Source: Gemmatimonadota bacterium
GTDB lineage: Bacteria > Gemmatimonadota > Gemmatimonadetes > Longimicrobiales > Gaopeijiaceae
DNA length: 35,323 nt
NCBI GenBank assembly: GCA_028873845.1
Contig: JAPPNO010000109.1
Coordinates: forward strand, 1 to 35,323
Reading direction: 5' to 3'
Shown here: positions 18,801 to 27,123 of the stretch, in pieces
Numbering within the stretch: position 1 is the stretch's first letter
Layout: each line of letters opens with the position of its first letter
Translations under genes and position numbers: made by a program
The notes under the pieces: model-generated
Told to the model about the DNA's origin: nothing
The model's database searches: none
The model's input: only the letters and a program-made list of their open reading frames with translations

Positions 18801-19908
18801 CGGCGATCGTGACCGTCCCACCCTCCACCGCGGCGCCGACCACGGTGGAGTCCGACGTCTCGGCCGCGTAGACCAGCGTGTCACCGTCGGGGTCGTCGAA
18901 GAGGGCCGGCGCGTCCAGCTCCGCGGATTCTCCGACCCGCACCGTATCGGTCGCGACGGCGCCCACGGCGACCGGCGGCCGGTTCGGGACCGTGACAACG
19001 AAGTCGAGCGCCGCCGCCAGACCCTCCGTATCGGCCGCGGTCACCAAGACGGTCGCCGTGCCCTTCCCGAGCGCCGCCACCCAAACCGTGCCCCCCGATA
19101 CCGAAACCGCGAGACGCCGCGGGTCGGAGACAGTGGCGGCGAAGCTCAGCGAATCTCCGTCCGGATCGCTGAAGTGGCCGGCAACATCCTGGACCACCGT
19201 GTCCCCCACTTCCACCGTTCGCGCCCGGATCGAGTCCACCGCGACCGGCCCCCGGTTCGGAACGGTGACCGCGAAGTCCTGCGTGGCGGACAATCCGCCC
19301 GGGTCGGTCGCAGTGACCACCACGACGGCCGTCCCCCTGGCCCGCCCTTCCACCGTGAACCCGGTGCCGATCCCGCTGACCCGAGTCACGCTCGTGTCGG
19401 AAGAGAGCGCCCCGTAGCTCAGTTCCTGTCCGTCCGGCTCCGCGAAGTACCCGCTCACGTCGACTGTCGCGGACCCCCCGGCGGAGACCTCGAGCGGCGG
19501 GATGGTCCCGACAGGAGCGGGACTGCGGTTCGGCACGATGACCCTGAAGCGCGTCGCCCCCGTCAGTCCGCTCACATCCGTCGCCACGACCGAAACCGTC
19601 GAGCTGCCGGGCGCCAGCCCCGCGATCGCCAGCGTGGCTGCCGAGGCCCGGGCAGAGGCCACAGCCGGATCCGATGTGGTGGCCGAATACCGAAGAATGT
19701 CGCCGTTCGGGTCATCGAAGCATGCCTGGACCGTCGCCGCCTCCCCGACATGGACGAACTGGTCGGCAATGCTGTCGCATGCCACGGGCGGCTGCGGGTT
19801 CTCGCAGGCAAAACACGCCACCGCACCGGCCACCGCTGCCCAGGGACGAACGTTGCATCGGCACGGCGTCCAACGCCGCACCCCTGCCCTTTGTACTTGT
19901 GCCGACAT
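15592..19908 (-). CDS. Giant surface lipoprotein: ten cadherin-like repeats plus ten leucine-rich repeats
   Basis: The 1438-residue frame starts with a basic N-terminus, a hydrophobic stretch and a possible lipobox ending at FAC, so it is probably a lipoprotein exposed outside. Residues ~40-945 hold ten tandem ~90-residue repeats, each with a VGD or EGD turn, an FSDPDGD calcium-type loop, a VTITAxDPEGL strand and a VPNRxP linker, the pattern of bacterial cadherin-like/Ig-fold repeats. A short Cys-containing cap ([21 protein letters not shown]) leads to ten 24-residue leucine-rich repeats of the form LxxLxLxxNxLxxLPxxVFSGLSS. A beta-rich tail follows. Roles in adhesion or protein-protein contact are inferred. 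The last ~71 residues are encoded antisense to the aldolase gene and have no similarity to the rest; the true stop may have been lost or shifted. Confidence 0.85.
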   Translation of the reverse strand: MSAQVQRAGVRRWTPCRCNVRPWAAVAGAVACFACENPQPPVACDSIADQFVHVGEAATVQACFDDPNGDILRYSATTSDPAVASARASAATLAIAGLAPGSSTVSVVATDVSGLTGATRFRVIVPNRSPAPVGTIPPLEVSAGGSATVDVSGYFAEPDGQELSYGALSSDTSVTRVSGIGTGFTVEGRARGTAVVVVTATDPGGLSATQDFAVTVPNRGPVAVDSIRARTVEVGDTVVQDVAGHFSDPDGDSLSFAATVSDPRRLAVSVSGGTVWVAALGKGTATVLVTAADTEGLAAALDFVVTVPNRPPVAVGAVATDTVRVGESAELDAPALFDDPDGDTLVYAAETSDSTVVGAAVEGGTVTIAAIAKGEAGVTIAATDTEGLVAAHTFPVIVPNRGPVAEGTILPRTIEVGDSAVFDLLPLFSDPDGDPLSYTAASDTLVAGASVNGSTMTITAAAKGETAVTITASDPEGLAIARDMTATVPNRAPVAVGAIPSWTADPGDTVQIDLAPRFSDPDGDRLTLSAAGSDSTVVDVAVADGSMTIAAVARGKAGVTVTAADADGLEAVQSLAVTVRNRPPRPVGTIERQTVEVGDSVGLALPSFFTDPDGDTLAFEATSFDAAVARVSLDGPSLTVAAVARGESSVTITATDPAGLAASRTFGVTVPNRAPLALGRLPVVRVVESGIRRLNPSPHFTDPDGDTLAFEAASSDPAVAKAWVSRDEVLVRAVRKGAATVTIVGRDGRGLSAEHEFGVQVQASGGSGTGANRAPAVVGRIPGQTMEEGDFRTLGVGSRFSDPDGDPLRFSVTSSDTAVSRATVSGDTVRLRAAAVGAATLAITASDPEGLSATREFTVTVLEASGTNRSPVVVAAVAARTLNEGDSTTVDAARYLVDPDNDGLVFTAASSDPAVVTARVSGSEVAVDAVGPGDATIEITGRDPAGLAARLDFGVTVIEPGNPSPICDRTGAVRSGILEVLGAGDCAAVTDNQLASISRLSLENKGITSLRSGDFAGLAGLSRLHLYGNRLTGLPSDVFSELSSLQVLLMSYNRLESLPADVFSGLTGLQELNFSHNELTSLPSGLFSGLPSLTWLYVEGNDYATLQPGVFSGLSSLESLYLYESGLTTLPDDLFSGMTSLAALTLEGNELGRLPEGVFSDLSSLRQLDLSNAGLSELSPDLFAGTTALSVLLLSDNNLDELPDGVFHGLSSLRALWLHGNDVDPVQIEVALTSPGSGQLQAAVSTGAPFPIRISLVVDGGSSGGDGTVTIPTGALRSAVVTVTPAALGAGSVSVDIGALPGIPSGEEFTGFRGEVRPVHHGYVLTRSPDLPLTVSTGQEVDEDDAGVVSLTFPGGRSGALSAYAGFPYATPIDSSRNTSWIRLSSFTPSDIGRWNALRPEISPIPPARLLITAVRAACAKSLSPLEPPELISPTRPM

Positions 19909-20271
19909 GCTGCTGCCTTCCCCTTCGACCGACCGGGTGAGTGTCTTTCATTCATCGGGTAGCCACAGCAAAACGCCAAATGCTACAACATTATCCGCCC
20001 TGATTCCAGTGGGTGTCCGTATCTCGCTCGTATCTCGCCACATCAATCGCGGGAGGGCCGCCTTCTTTCAATCGGCACCGGCAGAGGTCCGGGCGCATCT
20101 TCCTGGCGGATGCAACGGTGTATGCGGACAACACATTTGCATACAACAATGCATGCACCAGTCGGTTTACATAACGAACCTTGAAACCCTGACGCCGCAC
20201 CTTGCGCGAGTGCCCAATCCAAACTCAACGGAAACGGAGGCCAGGGCCGGTCCGCCCGCTCCCGGACACGC
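19909..20271. other. Intergenic region, 363 bp, lower GC, no gene
   Basis: This stretch lies upstream of the giant lipoprotein (-) and downstream of the acetyltransferase gene (-). It contains a GATAAT -10-like hexamer on the minus strand (19994-19989) without a good -35. It also has an 11-base tandem near-repeat beginning CGTATCTCGC (20018-20028, 20029-20039) and an inverted repeat TGTATGC/GCATACA (20119-20125, 20139-20145). No convincing coding frame is seen. Confidence 0.45.
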
Positions 20272-20784
20272 TCAGCCGATCCCCGCCACCCCGCTCCGCC
20301 GCTCCATCAGCACCACGTCCCGCCACCGGCCATCGTGGAACCGGCCGAGCCGCTCATGGGTTCCCAGAACGCGAAAACCACACTGTTCAAAGATTCGGAT
20401 CGAGGCTCCGTTTTCGGGAAAGATGCCCGCTTGCAGCGTCCAGATCCCCTTCTTCTCGGTCTCCTCCACGAGTCTGCGCAGGAGTCTCCCCCCCACCCCC
20501 TTTCCGCGCGCGAACTCCCCCATGTAGATCATGACCTCCCGCACCCCCGCGTAGACCGGGCGCTTCGAGACCGGGCTCAGACCTGCGTATCCAGCGACCT
20601 TGCCGTCCACCTCGGCAACGATCCGGCACTCCGGACTTCGGGCCGCGTCCCAGCTATCCCAGTCGGGGACCTCGGTCTCGAAGGTGGCGTCGCCCGACTC
20701 GATCCCCTGACGGTAGATCTCCGCCATCGCGGGCCAATCCCGGGGCGTCATCGCGCGAAAATGCACATCCGACACCACATCCAC
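20272..20784 (-). CDS. GNAT N-acetyltransferase, phosphinothricin acetyltransferase-like
   Basis: The 170-residue product fits the Pat/Bar-like GNAT family, which moves acetyl from acetyl-CoA to an amine; members acetylate phosphinothricin, methionine sulfone or similar amino-acid analogues. Motifs visible are FRAMTPRDWPAMAEIYRQGI at the N-terminus, GYAGLSPVSKRPVYAGV, the acetyl-CoA P-loop RGKGVGGRLL and the C-terminal NGASIRIFEQCGFRVLGTHERLGRFHDGRW. The start GTG 20784 lies 7 bases after the stop of the upstream VOC gene, so the two are probably co-transcribed; a GGAGGAGG stretch in the end of that gene may serve as a distant ribosome site. The real substrate cannot be told from sequence. 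Confidence 0.88.
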   Translation of the reverse strand: MDVVSDVHFRAMTPRDWPAMAEIYRQGIESGDATFETEVPDWDSWDAARSPECRIVAEVDGKVAGYAGLSPVSKRPVYAGVREVMIYMGEFARGKGVGGRLLRRLVEETEKKGIWTLQAGIFPENGASIRIFEQCGFRVLGTHERLGRFHDGRWRDVVLMERRSGVAGIG

Positions 20785-20790
20785 CGGCTG

Positions 20791-21567
20791 CTACGCCCCG
20801 TCCTCCTCCCCGCCCACGGTGGCGTGCACCGCGAACGCGATCCCCTGCGGATCCATGCACTGCGCGATCGTGTCGCCCCCGGGCACCTCCATCGGCCCGT
20901 TCAGGATCTGCCCACCCGAGGCCTTCACCGTCTCCACCGCCGCGTGCACGTCCGGCACCCGCACGTAGAGCAGCCAGCCGGGCGCGGGCATCCCCGGCGG
21001 CCCGTTCATGATGCCCCCCAGGGGGTGCCTTCCCCCGCCGAAGGTCTGGTAGAACCCCATGTCGCCCATGTCCATGCGCGCCGTCGCCTCCCAGCCGAAC
21101 ACCTCGGAGTAGAAGGCCCACGCGGCGTCTGCGTCGGTGGTCGCGAGTTCGTGCCAGGAGAATTCCCCCAGCTCCGGGGGCCCGTCGTGGCCGGCGGCGT
21201 CGCCTTCCGGCTCGATGACCGCGATCACTCCGCCCTGCGGGTCCGCGATCACCGCAAAGCGCCCCACCTCGGGCACGGCCATCTCGCCCATGATGCTGCC
21301 ACCGAGGTCGCGCACCTTCGCCATCGTCGCGTCGAGGTCCGGCGTGGAGACATAGGCCAGCCAGCAGGGAGGAACGTCCGGCGCCGGCAGGTCCATCAGG
21401 CCGCCGACCGGCATCTCGCCGTTCATCCACATCTCGTAGGGCATTTCGCCGCCGTCCCACATGCTGGTGCCCCAGCCGGTGATTTTCGGATAGAAATCGC
21501 GGGCCGCATCCGTGTCGGTGGTCATGATTTCGTGCCAGGAGAAGCGTCCCAGGGGTTTGTCGGACAT
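20791..21567 (-). CDS. Two-domain VOC (glyoxalase/bleomycin-resistance fold) protein
   Basis: The 258-residue product has two tandem vicinal-oxygen-chelate domains, each starting with a near-identical stretch: FSWHEIMTTDTDAARDFY (residues ~7-24) and FSWHELATTDADAAWAFY (~128-145). Each is followed by a VGGLMDLP- or LGGIMNGP-type loop and by a strand ending in DPQGxxxAV. The His of SWHE could be a metal ligand. Members of this superfamily include lyases, dioxygenases and drug-binding resistance proteins; the substrate is not evident. ATG 21567-21565 (MSDKPLG) was preferred over the longer frame because family similarity starts there. It is followed at 6 bases by the GNAT gene; both could belong to a detoxification pair. 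Confidence 0.87.
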   Translation of the reverse strand: MSDKPLGRFSWHEIMTTDTDAARDFYPKITGWGTSMWDGGEMPYEMWMNGEMPVGGLMDLPAPDVPPCWLAYVSTPDLDATMAKVRDLGGSIMGEMAVPEVGRFAVIADPQGGVIAVIEPEGDAAGHDGPPELGEFSWHELATTDADAAWAFYSEVFGWEATARMDMGDMGFYQTFGGGRHPLGGIMNGPPGMPAPGWLLYVRVPDVHAAVETVKASGGQILNGPMEVPGGDTIAQCMDPQGIAFAVHATVGGEEDGA

Positions 21568-21821
21568 GGTGGTCGTGTCGTCTTTCGTTGGGGGTGCGGG
21601 GGTTGCGCCGGATCGGCGAGCCCGAATTCTAAACGCGGGGGGAAGGGGCGCCAACGGGTCGACCGGTCACAAGCCGTGGTCCGGGCCGCCCGGGAGGGCG
21701 GAGCCGTACGCGCGGAAGCGCCGGGCGTGCGGAGGCCCCCGACTGGCGCGAGGTTGCCGCCCGGGAGAACATTGAGGTACGCCTCGTGTTGGCCCCAACC
21801 GAACAGCAGGAAGGTCTGAAG

Positions 21822-23422
21822 ATGAAAAAGCAAAGGTGGATCCCGGCGGCTGCGATCCCCGCACTCCCCACCCTGGCAGCGCTTCTCACGCTCACCCCCT
21901 TTCCGGGCGCGGCCCAGAACTTCGGATCGGTGGACTTCCCCACGTCAGGAGCCGCCGAAGCGCAACCGCACTTCGAGGCCGGTCTCCTGTTGCTCCACAA
22001 CTTCGAGTACGAGGACGCGGCCATCCGGTTCCGGCGGGCGCGTGAGATCGACCCGGGCTTCGCAATGGCGTATTGGGGCGAAGCCAGACCCACAATCACC
22101 CGATCTGGATGCAACAGGACCGCGACGCGGCGCTGGCCATCCTGCAGCAGTACGCCCATACCCCCGCCGAGCGCCTCGCGCGGGTCCCGACCGAGCGCGA
22201 ACGCGACTGGTTCGAGACCGTCGAGGTCCTATACGGCGACGGCCCCAAGCAGGAGCGCGACTTCCGCTACCGCGACGCCATGCGCCGCCTCTCGGAGAAG
22301 TACCCGGACGACCACGACGCCGCCGCCCTCTACGCCCTCTCCCTCCTCGGCACCGCGCACGACGGCCGCGATTTCGCCATCTACATGAAGGCCGCCGCCG
22401 TCGCGCAGCCCGTCTTCGAGGCCAACCCGCTGCACCCCGGCGCCGCGCACTACATCATCCACGCCTTCGACGACCCCGTCCACGCGCCGCTCGGGCTACC
22501 CGCCGCGCGCGCCTACTCCGAGATCGCGCCGGACGCCTCGCACGCGCAGCACATGACCTCGCACATCTTCGTGGCCATGGGGCTATGGGACGATGTGGTG
22601 ACCGCGAACGTGCGCGCCCGCGACGTGCAGAACGCGGGGCTGGAGCGGAAGGGGCGGCGGGCCAACGCGTGCGGGCACTATACGTCGTGGCTCCACTACG
22701 GTCATCTGCAGCAGGGGCGGCTGAAGGACGCGGCCGCGGGGATGGAGGCGTGCCGGGAACGCATGGCCGACGGGCCGACGCGCGGCGAGGCCGGGTACTT
22801 CGTCAACATGCGGGCCCGTGCGGTGATCGACGGGGGGGACTGGGGGGCGGGGGGAGCGATCGCGGCCGATCTGGACGCGTTTGCGGACCTGGGGTTGCCG
22901 TACGACTTCGTGGACGCGCTGGCCGCGCTCAGGACGGGTGACGCCGAGGTGGCCGCGCGGCTGAGGTCCCGCTACGGAAAACCCGAAGACGAGCGAGATC
23001 CCCGGCGCGGCATCCTGCTCCTCGAGCTGGACGGGCTGATAGCGCTGGCCGACGGCGACAGCGAGGCCGGGATCGCGCTCCTGGAGGAGGCCGCCGCGCG
23101 CGAAGAGGCTCTGCCGTACGAGTTCGGCCCGCCGGCGACGCTCATGCCGCCGCACGAACTCCTCGCGGCGGAGCTGGCCGCGCTGGACCGCCACGCGGAG
23201 GCACGCGCCGCCTGGGAGGAGCAGCTCGCGCGCACCCCGAAGCGCACCCAGTCGCTTCTGGGACTGGCGGGCACCGCCATGGCGCTGGGCGACGAGGTCG
23301 CGGCGCGTGAGGCGTACGCCGTGCTGGCGGAGGTGTGGGGCGGGGCGGATGCGGGTGTTGCGGTCCCGGCACGTTCCGGCAAGTCCGGAAACTTCATTCC
23401 CTGGCCATCGTATGCCAGGTAG
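21822..23422 (+). pseudogene. Secreted TPR-type protein gene with a -1 frameshift
   Basis: The gene begins at ATG 21822 after AGGAAGG (21808-21814). It encodes a signal peptide (MKKQRWIPAAAIPALP, ending near GAAQ) and then a TPR-like start (FEAGLLLLHNFEYEDAAIRFRRAREIDPGFAMAYWGEA). At 22086-22087 the frame breaks: adding one base there restores WGEA-M-THNHPIWMQQDRDAALAI and the frame then runs to TAG 23420-23422. The restored protein has ~534 residues with repeated helical hairpins (DDHDAAALYALSLLG, HAQHMTSHIFVAMGLWDDVVTANVRARD, PHELLAAELAALDRHAEARAAWEEQLAR). Proteins of this kind are exported and of unknown function. Both sides keep strong codon bias, so the lesion is recent or a sequence error; the same strand continues with a beta-barrel gene 36 bp on. 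Confidence 0.8.
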
Positions 23423-23458
23423 CCCGCATCCCATTCATCCGATCACGTGAGAAAAGCA

Positions 23459-24100
23459 ATGAAGAACTACCTTGCCGTTCTGGCCGCACTCGCCCTCGCC
23501 ACACCCCTCGCCGCCCAGACATCGTTCGGTGTCCGGGGGGGCATGACGCTCAGCACCCTCGTCGCATCGGAGGAGGACGATGAGGTCGAGGTGTCCTACA
23601 CGACCGGCTACCATTTCGGTGTCACCGCGTCCCTGGGGAGCGGAGGACCCGGACTTCTCCTGTCCGCCGCATATGCGCAGCGGGGAGCGGCACTGACTCT
23701 GGGCCTCCCGGGATTGGATTTCGGAGAAGACTCCGAGTTTGACCTGACGGTCGACCTGGCCTACGTCGACATTGGCGCGATGGGGAAAATCCCGATCGGC
23801 ACGGGACCCTATCTGCTCGCCGGCCCCACCGTGGGTCTCAGGATTGCCTGTTCAACAGCGATTGCCGGCCAGGGAGTCAATCTGACCGCGGATTGCGGGG
23901 AGGGAATGGAAGATGACCCGTACAAGACCTTCGACTTCGGGGTCTCGGGAGGTGCCGGAATGTCCTTCGGCGCGGGCGGTCGCGGCGTGGTCGTCGAGGC
24001 GCTCTACGGATTCGGTATCCTGAGCATCGTGGACGGAGGAGACGATACCGTCAGGAATCGTGGCTTCACGATTCGGGCCGGGGTGGACTTCGGACGGTAG
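23459..24100 (+). CDS. Outer-membrane beta-barrel protein
   Basis: The 213-residue product has a signal peptide (MKNYLAVLAALALATPLAAQ) and then alternating amphipathic beta strands rich in Gly and aromatic residues (TSFGVRGGMTLST, YHFGVTASLGSGG, GLLLSAAYAQRG, DLAYVDIGAMGKIPIG, PYLLAGPTVGLRI, FDFGVSGGAGMSFG, VVVEALYGFGI, GFTIRAGVDFGR), typical of small eight-stranded outer-membrane barrels (OmpA/PorT-like). Two Cys residues (in IACST and ADCGEG) flank one loop and could form a disulfide. ATG 23459 was chosen, with a GAGAAA-like site upstream; GTG 23447 is a possible earlier start. It follows the frameshifted TPR gene by 36 bp and may be in its transcript. No enzymatic motif is present. Confidence 0.8.
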   Translation: MKNYLAVLAALALATPLAAQTSFGVRGGMTLSTLVASEEDDEVEVSYTTGYHFGVTASLGSGGPGLLLSAAYAQRGAALTLGLPGLDFGEDSEFDLTVDLAYVDIGAMGKIPIGTGPYLLAGPTVGLRIACSTAIAGQGVNLTADCGEGMEDDPYKTFDFGVSGGAGMSFGAGGRGVVVEALYGFGILSIVDGGDDTVRNRGFTIRAGVDFGR

Positions 24101-24188
24101 CACGTACCACGGCCCTCCTCGTCCACCGCGGCCAGGACATCGGGACTTCCCGCGATCACGCGTAGAGCCAGGGCATCCTCCGCGCCGA

Positions 24189-25346
24189 TCAGTTGATCGA
24201 AAGCCCGGCCAGCAGCTCCCGCGCCGCCCCACCCAGACTCGTCCGCCCCCGGTTGTAGTTCCGCAGCAGCACCACCGTCAGCCCCGTGGCGGGCTCGAAG
24301 AGGAGGTGCGCCGTGTACCCCGAGACCGATCCGCCGTGACCCGCGAAGACCCGCCCGTCCACGGTGGTGATGGAGAAACCCAGCCCGTAACCCGACTCCG
24401 GGTCCTCGGGGGTCTGCACCGACAGCACCTCGGCGCGCATCGCATCACTGAGCAGCGACCGTCCACCCCGCCCCATCACCCCTGCGGCGAAGGCGGCCAT
24501 GTCGTCCACCGTCGAGTACACGCCGCCGTTGGGCACCTTGTACCCCCGGCCCGCGTGCTCCAGCGCCGGCTGCTCGGTGTTCACCCGGCCGTCACGGCCA
24601 TTGGCGTGCCCACGCGAGAGCCGCGGTTGCAGGGCGTCGCCGATCACGAAGGTGCTGCCGGTCATCCCCAGCGGCTCGAAGATGCGCGACTCGACCTGCT
24701 CCATGAACGGTTCGCCGGCGGCCCTCTCCAGGCCGAACCCCAGAATGCCGAATCCGATGTTCGAATAGGAATACTCCGTCCCGGGCGGGGAGCGGTACCC
24801 TGTGGTGGGAATGGACTCCAGGATCCGCGCCGTCCACTCCTCGATGGGTCCGGTCGCGGCGCCGGGCAGCCCGGGCTCCCGCGCGAAACCGGCGGTGTGA
24901 CTCGCCACCTGCCGCAGCGACGGATCGGCCCCCTCCGGGCGGTCTTGCATTTCCCCGATTTCGGGGACGAGGCCGGCGAGGGGGGTCTCCAGCGTGAGCG
25001 TGCCGGCGTCGGCAAGGACCGCCATGAGCACCGCGGTGACGGACTTCGAGATCGAGCCGGTCCGGTAGATGGTCTCGCGAGTGGCGGGCACTCCGGCCTC
25101 CGGATCCGCCCATCCGTACGCCCCCGACCAGAGGACTGCGCCGTCGCGGGCCAGCGCCACGGTGATCCCGCCCACACCGTCGGCTTCCACGTCCGCCGAA
25201 ATCTCTTCGCCGAAGGCCTCGAGCGCCGGAAGCCACTGGCCGGGCAATCGAGGGCCGTCCGGCGCGGCACAGCCCGCCAGCGGCACCAAGACCAGGATGA
25301 CCACCGCCACCCCTGGGGCCGGTGCCCACACGCGGTTTCTGCACAT
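24189..25346 (-). CDS. Serine hydrolase lipoprotein, class C beta-lactamase fold
   Basis: The 385-residue product is a lipoprotein (hydrophobic VVILVLVPLAGC, Cys26 as lipid site). It has the class C beta-lactamase/esterase/D-amino-peptidase signature: S98-I-S-K101 as SxxK, Y194-S-N196 as YxN, and H337-G-G339 as the third motif. The long family has acyl-enzyme chemistry on peptides, esters or beta-lactams; it is not evidence of antibiotic resistance by itself. ATG 25346-25344 is preceded by GAGGAG (about 9 bases). It points toward the barrel gene (convergent, 88 bp between) and faces away from sixA (203 bp between). The leader region carries a 17-base tandem repeat. Confidence 0.9.
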   Translation of the reverse strand: MCRNRVWAPAPGVAVVILVLVPLAGCAAPDGPRLPGQWLPALEAFGEEISADVEADGVGGITVALARDGAVLWSGAYGWADPEAGVPATRETIYRTGSISKSVTAVLMAVLADAGTLTLETPLAGLVPEIGEMQDRPEGADPSLRQVASHTAGFAREPGLPGAATGPIEEWTARILESIPTTGYRSPPGTEYSYSNIGFGILGFGLERAAGEPFMEQVESRIFEPLGMTGSTFVIGDALQPRLSRGHANGRDGRVNTEQPALEHAGRGYKVPNGGVYSTVDDMAAFAAGVMGRGGRSLLSDAMRAEVLSVQTPEDPESGYGLGFSITTVDGRVFAGHGGSVSGYTAHLLFEPATGLTVVLLRNYNRGRTSLGGAARELLAGLSIN

Positions 25347-25432
25347 CGGGCATTCTCCTCGCGTCGCACGTTCTTGTGGCGGACGGTCTTGCGCTGTCCC
25401 GGACCCGGCCCCCACCCCACAGCCGCCGATTC

Positions 25433-25466
25433 CGCGACGCAACCTGCCACGCGACGCAACCTGCCA
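25433..25466. repeat. 17-bp perfect tandem repeat, two copies
   Basis: CGCGACGCAACCTGCCA occurs at 25433-25449 and again, without a gap, at 25450-25466. It lies in the region upstream of both the serine hydrolase gene (-) and sixA (+). It may be a replication-slippage duplication or a paired protein-binding site. Confidence 0.7.
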
Positions 25467-25549
25467 TTGCCTGGCCCCGCATGCAATCATAGGCTATCCG
25501 GTTCGTCCCACGGCGAGTCAGGGACACCACGACCAGGACTGGAGGCCAC

Positions 25550-26062
25550 ATGCGCCGTCTGCTGCTCGCACGGCACGCGAAGTCGAGTTGGGGCGACCCG
25601 AGCCTCGCGGACCACGACAGGCCGCTCAACGCGCGGGGACGCCGCGCCGCGCCACTCGTCGCCACAGCCCTCGCCGAGCGCGGCTTCGCCCCGGACACCG
25701 TCTATTCCAGCAGCTCCTGCCGCACCCGTGAGACCTGGGAGCTCATGGCGGCCCGATTCACCGGCCGGACTCACGTCGAGTTCCTCCCGGAACTGTATCT
25801 CGCTCCACCGCGGGCGGTGCTCAGGACCATCGCCTCCGTGCCTTCCGCGACCGAGACGCTGATGGTCCTGGGCCACAATCCCTCGACCCACGCCCTCGCC
25901 GCCTACCTGTCCCGAACCGGCAACCAGGACCAGCGCGACCGCATCATCCGCTCCTTCCCGACCGGCGCGGTCGCGGTGATCGAACTGGACGGCGACGATT
26001 GGGGCGACGCAGGAGAAGGCGGGGAACTGCTCGACTACATCATTCCGCGGTCGCTCGGCTGA
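25550..26062 (+). CDS. sixA: SixA-type histidine phosphatase
   Basis: The 170-residue product belongs to the histidine phosphatase superfamily (phosphoglycerate-mutase-like) and is closest to SixA, a small enzyme that removes phosphate from phosphohistidine in signalling proteins. The catalytic RHx motif is R8-H9 (LLLARHAKSSW), the second Arg pocket is in SSSCRTRET and the second His is H109 in LGHNPS. The length is near SixA's ~160. ATG 25550 has GGAGG about 5 bases upstream. It precedes the PPK2 gene by 118 bp on the same strand; a link between phosphate signalling and polyphosphate is tempting but only an inference. Known SixA partners (Arc/PTS-type phosphohistidine domains) are not in this window. 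Confidence 0.9.
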   Translation: MRRLLLARHAKSSWGDPSLADHDRPLNARGRRAAPLVATALAERGFAPDTVYSSSSCRTRETWELMAARFTGRTHVEFLPELYLAPPRAVLRTIASVPSATETLMVLGHNPSTHALAAYLSRTGNQDQRDRIIRSFPTGAVAVIELDGDDWGDAGEGGELLDYIIPRSLG

Positions 26063-26180
26063 GTTGGCCGGCTAACCGGCACCGACCTGACCGACCGCAA
26101 CCGCCCCCACTCATCTTTCGCCCGCCCGCTCCGCCCTTAAGTTGGAATCGATGCTGAGCAAGATCATTTGGAGACGACGA

Positions 26181-27062
26181 ATGACAGGCGATATCCCCAG
26201 CCCCACCGACCACGGCCCCGAGACCATCCGGCGGGTCTTCCAGGAGGGCGTCTACCCCTACACGACGAAGATGAAGCGGCGCGAATACGAGCGGCAGAAG
26301 TCCGAACTCCAGGTCGAACTGCTCAAGGTGCAGCGCTGGGTCAAGAACTCGGGGATGAAGGTCGTCATCCTGTTCGAAGGCCGGGACGCGGCGGGCAAGG
26401 GCGGCACGATCAAGCGCTTCATGGAACATGTGAACCCCCGGGGCGCGCGCGTCGTGGCCCTGGACAAGCCCAGCGACGTTGAACGCGGGCAGTGGTACTT
26501 CCAACGCTACGTCCAGCACCTGCCCACGGCCGGCGAAATGGTCCTCTTCGACCGTTCCTGGTACAACCGGGCCGGGGTCGAACGGGTCATGGGCTTCTGC
26601 ACCGGGCAGGAGTACCTCGAATTCCTGCGCCAGTGCCCCGAGCTGGAACGCATGCTCGTCAACAGCGGCATCCTGCTCTTCAAGTTCTATTTCTCGGTGT
26701 CGAAGCAGGAACAGGCGCACCGCTTCGACAGCCGCAAGACCGACCCGCTGAAGCAGTGGAAGATCTCTCCGGTCGACATTGCATCGCTCGACAAGTGGCC
26801 CGACTACACGCAGGCCAAGGAGGCGATGTTCTTCTACACGGACACCGCCGACGCGCCCTGGACCGTGATCAAGTCGGACGACAAAAAGAGGGCGCGGATC
26901 GCCGCCATGCAGTCCTTCCTGAGCAGGCTGGAATACCCGGACAAGGACACCGGGGTGGTGACCGGCCCGGACCCGCTGATCGCCGGATCCGCGACGCGCG
27001 TGGTCAGCCGCGACGAACCGATGGCGGGGGCGGCGGGCGGGTCGGAGGGCGGAGCGGACTGA
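26181..27062 (+). CDS. ppk2: Polyphosphate kinase 2 (PPK2)
   Basis: PPK2 enzymes transfer phosphate between polyphosphate and nucleoside diphosphates or monophosphates. The 293-residue product has Walker A at residues 66-75 (EGRDAAGKGG), Walker B FDRSWYNRAG around D124, and the lid module QEQAHRF. It appears to be a one-domain PPK2; class I use (nucleoside diphosphates) is likely but not provable here. ATG 26181 was chosen because GGAGA lies about 7 bases upstream and because the typical start region follows; ATG 26151 and TTG 26142 are in frame upstream. The end is Gly/Ala-rich and probably disordered. The gene is convergent with the beta-barrel gene at 27124, 61 bp away. Confidence 0.93.
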   Translation: MTGDIPSPTDHGPETIRRVFQEGVYPYTTKMKRREYERQKSELQVELLKVQRWVKNSGMKVVILFEGRDAAGKGGTIKRFMEHVNPRGARVVALDKPSDVERGQWYFQRYVQHLPTAGEMVLFDRSWYNRAGVERVMGFCTGQEYLEFLRQCPELERMLVNSGILLFKFYFSVSKQEQAHRFDSRKTDPLKQWKISPVDIASLDKWPDYTQAKEAMFFYTDTADAPWTVIKSDDKKRARIAAMQSFLSRLEYPDKDTGVVTGPDPLIAGSATRVVSRDEPMAGAAGGSEGGAD

Positions 27063-27123
27063 GCCCCCGGGGATCCCCGCGGCGTTGGGGCGGCGACGCA
27101 GGGGGTTTCCGCAGGCCGCCGGC

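Noticed and set aside
16000-19500. Regularly spaced repeats as a possible CRISPR array
   Set aside because: The period is about 270 bp, the units are coding and diverged at DNA level, and there are no short identical repeats with unique spacers.
16930-19962. Repetitive plus-strand frames opposite the repeat lipoprotein
   Set aside because: Their repeats are only the complement of the real cadherin-like repeats on the minus strand; the sense frame gives coherent FSDPDGD and LRR patterns.
24189-25346. Serine hydrolase as an antibiotic-resistance beta-lactamase
   Set aside because: The SxxK, YxN and HxG motifs are shared by many esterases and peptidases of this fold; being a lipoprotein and having no resistance context, it cannot be called a resistance gene.
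27069-27078. Palindrome GGGGATCCCC between the PPK2 and beta-barrel genes as a shared terminator
   Set aside because: It is only 10 bases with no loop and no T-run on either side; it cannot form a useful RNA hairpin.
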